Source: Candidatus Altimarinota bacterium
GTDB lineage: Bacteria; Patescibacteriota; Gracilibacteria; BD1-5; UBA2023
DNA length: 5,065 nucleotides
Assembly (NCBI GenBank): GCA_943355085.1
Contig: CALREC010000070.1
Location: 1-5,065 of the forward strand
Reading direction: 5' to 3'
In this document: positions 1 to 5,065 of the stretch, piece after piece
Layout of the letters: each line of letters begins with the position of its first letter
Position numbering within the stretch: position 1 is the first letter of the stretch
Made by a program: the position numbers and the translations under genes
Notes under the pieces: generated by a model
What the model was told of the DNA's origin: nothing
Seen by the model: the letters and a program-made list of their open reading frames with translations, nothing else
The model's database searches: none

Positions 1-1024
1 AAGCTTCGATATACTTGGTAGCTTCGGCAGGTGAAGTATTGATCACTTTCGAGAGACCGAAACCAGTGATGCCATAAATAACCCCAAAATTAACCGATTT
101 GGCAATACGACGAAGTTCAGACGTTATGGTAACATTTTCTCCAAAAAGAAATCGCGCAGTACGCGTATGAATATCCTCTCCTCTTGCAAATGTATCAATG
201 AGAGCATCGTCTCCAGAAAGACTCGCAAGAATACGGAGTTCTACCTGAGAATAATCCGCCACCAAAAAAGAATATTCAGAAGCCCCCTCTCCTTCTAGGA
301 GAGGGTTGGGGTGAGGTACTTTTGGGCAAAAACATGACTTAATACGATTGGGATACCCTTCTCAAGAAGGGATATTTTGGAGATTTGGCCCCTCAGAAGA
401 AAGTCGTCCCGTGGAAGCGCCAAGTTGGTTATAGCTTGTATGAATACGCTGAGTTTTCGGATTTATAACCTTCAGGAGCCCATCCACGTAGGTTGATCGA
501 AGCTTTTCAAGTGTACGATACTGAAGGATAATATTGGCTATCTCGTACTTTTGTCCGATGAGCGAAAGTGCCTCGTTATCTACTGTGTACCCCGTTTTTA
601 TCTTCTTGGAAACAGGAATTTTGAGTTTCTCAAAAAGTATCACCTGAACCTGCTTGGCAGAATTTATATTAAATCGTTCTCCAACAAGATCATATATCTC
701 AAGTTCTTTATTTTTGGAGTCTCGAGTAATCTCTTCTCCGATCGCGTGGAGTTTTTCCGCGTCCACATAAACCCCCAGTGACTCCATTTTCACCAAAACA
801 GATAATAACTCTGACTCTATGTCTATAATATTCTGAGTTTTAGAATCCACATCAGTTTGCATGAGCGACTCCTGGTATGAAAAATACGCCCGCTCCATAC
901 TCTGCTCTTTTGGATCAGTCGATGTTCTATAATGATGTTCAAAATCCATAAATGCAGGAAAATCTAAGTTCCGATCTATGGGGGAAGTAAAGTATTTTTG
1001 ATGACGAATATCGAGGAGAGACAT
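1..1024 (-). CDS. polA: DNA polymerase I, polymerase (Klenow-type) domain; 3' end beyond window; UGA read as Gly
   Basis: Family A DNA polymerase, which fills gaps in repair and Okazaki-fragment processing. The visible part is 341 residues. Seen: thumb region with 'FNINSAKQ', 'KTGYTVDNEAL' and 'STYVDGLL'; 'TGRLSSEGPNLQNIP' at about 205-219; motif A 'DYSQVELR' with catalytic Asp257; motif B 'RRIAKSVNFGVIYG' with Arg305, Lys309, Phe313 and Tyr317 in the 4-residue spacing of E. coli R754/K758/F762/Y766. Motif C lies past base 1. UGA at 362-364 (residue 221) is read through; the same frame continues at once into motif A. The ATG at 1022-1024 is the first possible start after an in-frame UAA at 1040-1042, and has no Shine-Dalgarno. 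Only about 65 residues precede the polymerase fold, so the 5' nuclease and a complete 3'-5' exonuclease domain are missing; at most the last exonuclease helix remains. Residues about 235-249 are an insertion encoded by a palindromic repeat (separate entry). Identity is very secure; the exact N-terminus is less so. Confidence 0.95.
283..319. repeat. Small palindromic repeat inserted in frame inside polA
   Basis: The plus strand holds an 8-bp perfect stem, CCCTCTCC (285-292) and GGAGAGGG (298-305), around loop TTCTA, followed by TTGGGGTGAGG (306-316). It is much more G/C-rich than its surroundings. On the coding (minus) strand it reads in frame as KVPHPNPLLEGEGAS (polA residues about 235-249). 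Ordinary Pol I has about 10 residues between the Phe of 'RRAF' and the 'ADYSQ' of motif A; here there are 23. The surplus of about 13 residues (39 nt) matches the repeat in length. From memory, GGAGAGGGTTGGGGTGAGG-like elements are scattered through many unrelated bacterial genomes; I could not check this. The arrangement resembles Rickettsia palindromic elements, which insert in frame into genes. Confidence 0.7.
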
Positions 1025-1163
1025 AGAAGATGAGATTAGTTATTTGGGAAAGCACTTGTCGGAAGTGTAAAATTCGTAGTATATCAAATGAGAGCTACGA
1101 GGGCTGTGATAATTATTCTTTATCTTATAAACAGAACATACTTATTAGATTTTCTTTCGGAGT

Positions 1164-1190
1164 ATTATATATCGAAAAATTCTAATGCAA
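1164..1190 (-). promoter_or_regulatory. Possible polA promoter in the 1025-1282 intergenic stretch
   Basis: The 258 bases between the ATPase stop and the polA start have stops in all three minus-strand frames even with UGA as Gly, so they look non-coding. On the minus strand TTGCAT (1185-1190) precedes a perfect TATAAT (1164-1169) by 15 bases, a short spacer for a sigma-70 promoter. It would give an untranslated leader of roughly 130 bases. A small inverted repeat (GAGTA, 4-base loop, TACTC) at 1245-1258 follows the ATPase gene but has no clear T-run. The region is AT-rich, so a chance match is possible. Confidence 0.3.
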
Positions 1191-1282
1191 GGGGAAATCT
1201 GATAAGGGGAGAAGAAATTCTTTTGATGTATCCAACGGAACAGTGAGTATCTTTACTCGAGTTTTCCACATGTCTCATACTT

Positions 1283-2470
1283 TTATTTTGCCAATCCCAA
1301 AATCCACAAAGGTATTTCGTGTCATTTTCACATCTCTATATCGTCTTTGATCACAAAAGTTTGAGTATCTTTTCTAACTTTATTTTTACCCCCTACTTCA
1401 AAAAACATATTTTTTCCTCATACCGTTACAACAAAATCTGTATGGCTGAGGAATGAGAGTTCTTTTCAGAGACGTTTCATCTGAGATACAAAAAAGGTTT
1501 CTCGGATATTTCCTGTGTAGGAGCCAAATAATGATAATATATTTGTATTGGCAACATAAAATTTTTTATTTTTCTTCAGTCGTTCAGAAATTTTTCAGAA
1601 ATACGGTATAATATTCACGAGTCATATGCTTTTCAGAAAATCCATATATATTTCAACAGTCTGGGGACTCAGGAGCACATTTTTTGATATAGCATGTATC
1701 GAGAGATCTGAAGTCCCTGCATTGGCTATGTAAAACATGATATCCTCTATCTTCGAGAGGTTATTAGTAGATATATCAACAAAGTCTGACAGATCTTCAA
1801 AAATAGATTTCTTCAGTGCATTTTCCATCTTCATCTTATATTCTATTTCATTGCCGATATCCTCATAATAGTAACCAAACTGTCCAAACTTAAAATAATC
1901 TTCAAGTATTTTTTTTGAGTACCAAGATATGTTTGTGCGAGCAATATCGATATGGTTGGCAAGTATTTCTTCAAAAGAATAGTTCTCTATTTTTATCCCC
2001 TTGATCAGCAAGACATACTCTTGAAAGCTAAATTCTTTCAGTTCATGTTTTATGATACGTCTCGACAAATCATATCATCATTGTGTTATATTGATCATAT
2101 TACTTCCCGAAAAAACTACTTTTACATCCAAAAAATCATATATATTTTTCAAAGATTGTTGCCAATTTTCACTCCAGTGTATCTCATCGAGGAAAAATGT
2201 ATCAAATCCATAATTTTTCTGCAGCTCATCGACCAGGCTAAAAAGACTTTCTTTTTTGATATCTAAACTATCACAGGAAATATAGAGAGACTTGGGATTT
2301 TTTATCCTCCTCGATAACAGATACGAGGTCTTACCCACTCATCGGAGTCAGACAATTCCGACTATTTTTGAGAGTGAATCAAATTGGGTATAGACATCTC
2401 TTTCTATAGATTTTCTTGATCTATATTTGTTTACCACATAGGCATCTTGTTTCAGAAGAGTTTCTATCAT
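1283..2470 (-). CDS. AAA_14 / DUF4143-type ATPase, 395 aa, ten UGA codons read as Gly
   Basis: P-loop ATPase with a C-terminal DUF4143 domain, a nuclease-like (PD-(D/E)XK-related) fold. The family is common in accessory regions; its substrate is generally unknown. Reading UGA as Gly joins three fragments into one frame from ATG (2468-2470) to UAA (1283-1285). Seen: Walker A GLRGVGKT at 41-48, where Gly41 and Gly44 are both UGA; Walker B 'FFLDEIH' with Asp95-Glu96; sensor-like 'FSGSN' at 120-124; 'GGYDLSRR' at 131-138 from two adjacent UGA codons; 'FSFQEYV' matching the family's 'LSFREYL'; C-terminal 'RETFFVSQMK' (Glu324), 'HTDFVV' (Asp345) and 'FFEVGGKNK' (Glu358, Lys362), which match the acidic/EVxxK pattern of DUF4143. 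UGA codons: 2348, 2339, 2078, 2075, 1622, 1595, 1466, 1418, 1328 and 1322 (lowest base), about 10 of 25 Gly codons. UAA (2471-2473) abuts the ATG, so no upstream extension is possible; there is no Shine-Dalgarno. An IS66 relic lies just upstream on the other strand. The fold is secure; the biological role is not known. Confidence 0.92.
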
Positions 2471-2473
2471 TTA

Positions 2474-2525
2474 AAGTATAGTTATGATAAATAGTACATG
2501 TACTATAACTATACTTATGATAAAT
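2474..2525. promoter_or_regulatory. Nested palindromes and direct repeats upstream of the ATPase gene
   Basis: An 11-bp perfect inverted repeat, AAGTATAGTTA (2474-2484) and TAACTATACTT (2506-2516), encloses a 14-bp perfect palindrome TAGTACATGTACTA (2492-2505). The unpaired 7 bases begin an 11-bp direct repeat TTATGATAAAT, present at 2482-2492 and 2515-2525, 33 bases apart (about three helical turns). It begins 3 bases upstream of the ATPase start. On the minus strand a -10-like TATACT (2475-2480) sits 4 bases before the ATG, so transcription could start at or beside it. Symmetry plus helical phasing suggests an operator for a dimeric regulator. A transposon-end or small-hairpin origin is also possible, because the IS66 relic follows within about 25 bases. 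Confidence 0.5.
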
Positions 2526-2540
2526 GCAAATGTATTTTGT

Positions 2541-2731
2541 AATTTCAGTGAGAAATGATGAAAATTAGAACAAAAGCATCTGGATGCTTCAAAAGTTTCG
2601 AGTGAGCCAAATGGTTTTGTCGAATACGAGGATATATCTCTACCATGCGGAAGCAAGGATTTCCTATTTATCAAGCTATGAAGAGTATGTTTGAAGGTGA
2701 AGTTCTATCACCGAGATTTGAGCGCGTCTAA
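2541..2731 (+). pseudogene. Relic of IS66-family transposase (TnpC) C-terminus
   Basis: The open part, 2555-2731, encodes 58 residues ending at UAA. 'MMKIRTKASGCFKSFEGAKW' followed by 'FCRIRGYISTMRKQG' matches the C-terminal signature of IS66 transposases ('RMMKVKQKISGCFRS.EGAK.F..IRSYISTARKQG'). UGA at 2603-2605 encodes the Gly of 'FEGAK', a conserved position, so the copy has lived under the UGA = Gly code. Just upstream in another frame, 2541-2552 reads N-F-S-E, possibly the remains of the 'NN.SERD' motif holding the catalytic Glu; about 10 bases and the frame would have been lost between. This upstream part is tentative. No earlier transposase domains or terminal inverted repeats are visible, so it cannot move by itself. 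The terminus is unusual, with 'VLSPRFERV' after the usual end of the conserved region. The antisense frame across 2471-2674 is a shadow. Confidence 0.8.
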
Positions 2732-2740
2732 AACCGGAAG

Positions 2741-2788
2741 CAAAACATACCCCTCATATGCCTGAGGGCATATGAGGGGTATGTTTTG
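2741..2788. terminator. Long perfect hairpin between converging frames, probable bidirectional terminator
   Basis: The arms at 2741-2760 and 2769-2788 are exact reverse complements (20 bp). The two C-G pairs at 2761-2762/2767-2768 lengthen the stem to 22 bp with a TGAG loop. It lies 9 bases after the plus-strand transposase relic's stop and 35 bases after the MFS gene's minus-strand stop, the usual place for a shared terminator. Each outgoing side shows only four T's within the stem end (GTTTTG) and no long T-run, so factor-independent termination is not certain. A dispersed palindromic repeat or IS-associated hairpin is an alternative. Confidence 0.65.
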
Positions 2789-2823
2789 TGAGGATGAGGA
2801 AGGGTTGATAGTTACAAGCAATT

Positions 2824-4350
2824 TTATAATCCCCATTTTACCTTGTATGCAATGCTCAATCCAAAGAGTGTAACTAAGAGTACTCAGAGTACAAAGAATG
2901 TTCAATTAAATCCGGTGATTCCGATCAAAAAACCTCCAAAAATCAATCCGACAACATTGGCCAAATTCAAAATCATCTTGAGTGGCGCTGCAGATGCATT
3001 TGAGTCTATCTCAGTCAATTTTCGTTTTGTTGCATATGCTTGATTATACGCATCAGAAAATTCACCCTGAGCCAGGGGCATAGCCGCTGCATAACCGATA
3101 CTATTACCGATTCCGAGAAGAAGAATTATGAAAAATTCATCAAATATCCCAAAGAGAAACATGGATATACCGGATAAAAGTACTCCTGAAAATATGACAA
3201 AAAAATTACCAATTTTTTTAGAGAGGGCGATAAGTGGTATCTGTCCTCCAAAAGCTGGCATAGCAAGTATCGCAATAAAAATATAACCAGTTATCGGGAT
3301 CGTTTTAAGAACTATATTATCACTATTTGATGAAATAATTTTATTCAAAAAATCAATCAAAAAAGTCACAACAAATGTATCCCAAAAACCAAAGAATACA
3401 ATAATAGAAGACATTACTAATAACTTATTATTGAGTGGTACGACACACAGCACCTCATAAAAAGACTTCAAATCATCTTTTGTTGTCTGAGTAATGTCTT
3501 TCCAATTAATCTGCGTATATAACTGCATGGGTTTCAAAAATATAAACCGCATCCCTTGTGCAATTTGAGCAAAATCAGCCTTCTGAACCTGAGAGATAGT
3601 ATATTGTTTTACTGATTCGATGGTCTCTTTGGGAGAAATAATTTTTAATTTTTTAATATCGTGAATATTAAAATTCAGAGACGATTGAGAGTTATCAAAA
3701 TAAAAAACAATAAAAGCGATAAATATACTTATGAAGAGGATAAGTATACAGACTGCAATAAATATATCAAAAGAGAGTATCACTCCCGATAATATAAGTC
3801 CTACGAGTGCACCGATTCCAGAAAATATATTATGACGAGACAAGAGATCAGGGTACTCTGAGGGATCTGCATTATTCATGATATATGAGAGCGATGTTAC
3901 GTCACTCAATTCTTTAATCGTTCCATAAAGGCATACCGCTACAAACAATAAAAACAGATTAAAGCTTGATCAGAGAAATTGTGACAAAAAAGATCAGGAA
4001 GTAGAATCTAAAAGACTGGAGAAAAATATAAAGTAAAGAAATATACAAGAAACCACAAGCATGAAGGTTGCTGATATGAGAAAAAGTTTCTTTGGCAAGA
4101 TATACTTTTGTAATACTCAGACGGGACTATCAACAAAAAATGCTATAAAGTTACCCATACCGAGAAATATACCTACCAATAATGCGGACTCGAGTCGCAA
4201 TCAAAAAAAATACACCAACGTGAAATGAAAACACATCCAAACAAATGAAGCTATAAATCCATAAATAAAAAAGTTTTTTCTTTTTATTTCGTCAAAACTG
4301 CTTTCTGTAGAAACGAAACTTATCTGCGGACTTTGTGTTGTTTTTTCCAT
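2824..4350 (-). CDS. MFS-type 12-helix membrane transporter, 508 aa, six UGA codons read as Gly
   Basis: Integral membrane protein with the 6+6 helix layout of the major facilitator superfamily; substrate not identifiable. Approximate helices: 27-49, 56-75, 88-110, 130-152, 175-194, 195-218, then a hydrophilic segment 219-306, then 310-336, 350-372, 383-402, 405-428, 457-480 and 484-504. Glycine-rich helices such as 'NIFSGIGALVGLILSG' and 'NLANVVGLIFGGFLIG' are typical of MFS helices 5 and 11. The central segment of about 88 residues is longer than usual. The frame runs from ATG (4348-4350) to UAA (2824-2826). UGA codons at 4201, 4117, 3994, 3970, 2902 and 2884 (lowest base) give Gly50, 78, 119, 127, 483 and 489. 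Under the standard code the first four helices and the last would be lost. An in-frame UAA at 4360-4362 fixes the start as the first possible one; no Shine-Dalgarno precedes it. It begins 34 bases after the methyltransferase stop and is probably co-transcribed with it. The superfamily call rests on topology and helix pattern, not on a signature motif. Confidence 0.8.
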
Positions 4351-4384
4351 AAAAAGATGTTAATGTCATTGGCATAAATATATC

Positions 4385-4861
4385 CTATAAATTAATTTTT
4401 TGCAAATTTATGCACTCATCAAATTGATACATACATATACCTCCTGCTGTTGCGACATTGAGGGACTGTTTTTTACCATGCATAGGTATTTCGATACAAT
4501 AATCAGCCATCTGTATAAGTTCGCCATCAACCCCCTCGATCTCATTTCCAAGGATGAGGCATATGTTTTTGTGACGAAATTCCGCGACTCGATGAAAATA
4601 GATACTCTCTGGTGTCTGTTCCAGAACAAATATTAAATATCATTCTTTTTGTAAATTTGTAACATATTCCAGAGGATTTTTATAATATTCCCATGCGACA
4701 AAATTTTCAGCTCATATGGCTGTCTTCGAGATCTCACGTCTCGGAGGTGTAGGAGTAAAACCGGTAAGGACAATCTTATCAAAACCTGCACCATCACAAG
4801 TACGAAAAAGAGCTCCCACATTGAGGATAGAACGAATATTATCAAGGAGGAGGATTTTCAT
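4385..4861 (-). CDS. SpoU/TrmH-type RNA 2'-O-ribose methyltransferase, 158 aa, two UGA codons read as Gly
   Basis: SPOUT-class enzyme that moves a methyl group from S-adenosylmethionine to a ribose 2'-OH in tRNA or rRNA; normally a dimer with a trefoil-knot active site. Seen: motif 1 'NIRSILNVGALFRTCDGAGF' at 8-27 with Asn14 and Arg20; 'PTPPRREISKTAIGAE' at 37-52; motif 2 'LILGNEIEGV' at 102-111 with Asn106-Glu107; motif 3 'IPMHGKKQSLNVATAGG' at 125-141 with Ser133, Leu134 and Asn135. UGA at 4712-4714 encodes Gly50 of 'IGAE', a conserved Gly in 'KTALGAE'. UGA at 4640-4642 encodes Gly74 in 'KEGYLIFV'. The frame runs from ATG (4859-4861) to UAG (4385-4387). It consists of the catalytic domain alone, without the N-terminal L30e-like RNA-binding domain of RlmB/TsnR, so the target nucleotide cannot be inferred. 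It starts 14 bases after the dnaJ-like stop, consistent with an operon; no Shine-Dalgarno is visible. The family is very secure. Confidence 0.94.
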
Positions 4862-4875
4862 GTGACGAAAAAATA

Positions 4876-5065
4876 TTAGAGCTGATCCTTGATATTCTCA
4901 AGTAAGGTACGGATATTATCGGGAATATCTTTCGGCATCTTACCTTCGATTACAACATACATATCCCCTGTTTCTCCGGCACTCTGCCTCCCCTTTCACT
5001 TGATCCGAAATTTTGTTCCAGACTTGGATCCAGATGGAATAGTAAGAGTGAGATGCTTGCTATAT
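4876..5065 (-). CDS. DnaJ/CbpA-type co-chaperone, C-terminal end; 5' part beyond window; one UGA read as Gly
   Basis: The last 63 residues of an Hsp40 protein, the J-domain partner that delivers substrates to DnaK. Seen: 'LTLTIPSGSKSGTKFRIKGK' then 'GRQSAGETGDMYVVIEGKMP', the second substrate-binding beta-domain of DnaJ ('V.IPAGTQ.G..FRLKGKG......GDL.V.V....P'), followed by a short helical tail ending at UAA (4876-4878). UGA at 4996-4998 encodes the first Gly of 'KGKG', near-invariant in the family. The J domain and any zinc-finger region lie beyond base 5065, so DnaJ and CbpA cannot be told apart and no symbol is given. It is the first visible gene of the group that continues with the methyltransferase and MFS genes. 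Confidence 0.88.

Noticed and set aside
1..6. HindIII site (AAGCTT) at the window edge as a cloning boundary
   Set aside because: polA coding continues in frame to the edge; a second AAGCTT occurs inside the MFS gene near 3962. Nothing suggests vector sequence.
551..781. Plus-strand open frame of 76 codons
   Set aside because: It is antisense to the conserved polymerase frame of polA and shows no family resemblance.
1952..2266. Plus-strand open frame of 104 codons
   Set aside because: It lies antisense to the ATPase, whose Walker B and 'DLSRR' motifs prove the minus-strand frame.
1283..2470. Cluster of decaying pseudogenes full of stop codons
   Set aside because: All interruptions are UGA and none is UAA or UAG or a frameshift. 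Motifs are intact on both sides of every UGA, and several UGAs sit at conserved glycines.
2474..2525. CRISPR-like repeat array
   Set aside because: Only two 11-bp direct copies, one palindromic interval, and no repeat-spacer series or cas gene.
2471..2674. Minus-strand open frame of 67 codons with a hydrophobic tail
   Set aside because: It is antisense to the IS66 relic, and its tail is translated from the palindromic repeats. No independent support.
2708..3043. Small open frames at 2708-2905 (minus) and 2843-3043 (plus)
   Set aside because: Both overlap the MFS C-terminal coding region in other frames or strands; the first also runs through the long hairpin.
4400..4845. Open frames at 4400-4636 (plus), 4408-4629 (minus) and 4633-4845 (minus)
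   Set aside because: All are out-of-frame or antisense shadows of the methyltransferase, which reads continuously from 4861 to 4385 with UGA as Gly.
1..5065. Mycoplasma-like code 4 with UGA as tryptophan
   Set aside because: UGA occurs at glycine positions (Walker A, IGAE, KGKG, FEGAK), where Trp would destroy the motifs, and Trp is encoded by UGG in the same genes.

Overview
This AT-rich window reads sensibly only if UGA is translated as glycine (NCBI genetic code 25). Under the standard code four of its genes break into short pieces. With UGA = Gly they become uninterrupted, full-length or window-truncated reading frames of recognisable families. I count 21 in-frame UGA codons across six loci. 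Several fall on near-invariant glycines: the Walker A loop of an ATPase, the 'IGAE' turn of a SPOUT methyltransferase, the 'KGKG' of a DnaJ C-terminal domain and the 'FEGAK' of an IS66 transposase. Every reading frame whose end is visible stops at UAA or UAG, never UGA. The most likely source is therefore a candidate-phyla-radiation (Patescibacteria) bacterium of Gracilibacteria (BD1-5) or Absconditabacteria (SR1). The sequence alone does not separate these two.

Layout, left to right. 1-1024 (minus): DNA polymerase I, 3' end outside the window, with only the polymerase module and a short leader. It carries a small palindromic repeat inserted in frame just before the catalytic Asp strand. 1025-1282: non-coding, possible polA promoter. 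1283-2470 (minus): ATPase of the AAA_14/DUF4143 type, with 10 UGA codons. 2474-2525: palindromes and direct repeats directly upstream of that ATPase. About 2541-2731 (plus): relic of the C-terminus of an IS66-family transposase, itself containing a UGA glycine codon. 2741-2788: long perfect hairpin between converging reading frames, probably a bidirectional terminator. 2824-4350 (minus): 12-helix MFS-type membrane protein. 4385-4861 (minus): minimal SpoU/TrmH-type RNA 2'-O-methyltransferase. 4876 to window end (minus): C-terminal end of a DnaJ/CbpA-type co-chaperone.

The dnaJ-like, methyltransferase and MFS genes are closely spaced on one strand (14 and 34 nt gaps) and look co-transcribed, running into the 2741-2788 hairpin. 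The ATPase and polA lie beyond the transposase relic and look like separate units. None of the four visible start codons has a Shine-Dalgarno sequence. I see no tRNA, rRNA or CRISPR array, and no gene-free stretch longer than about 260 bases.
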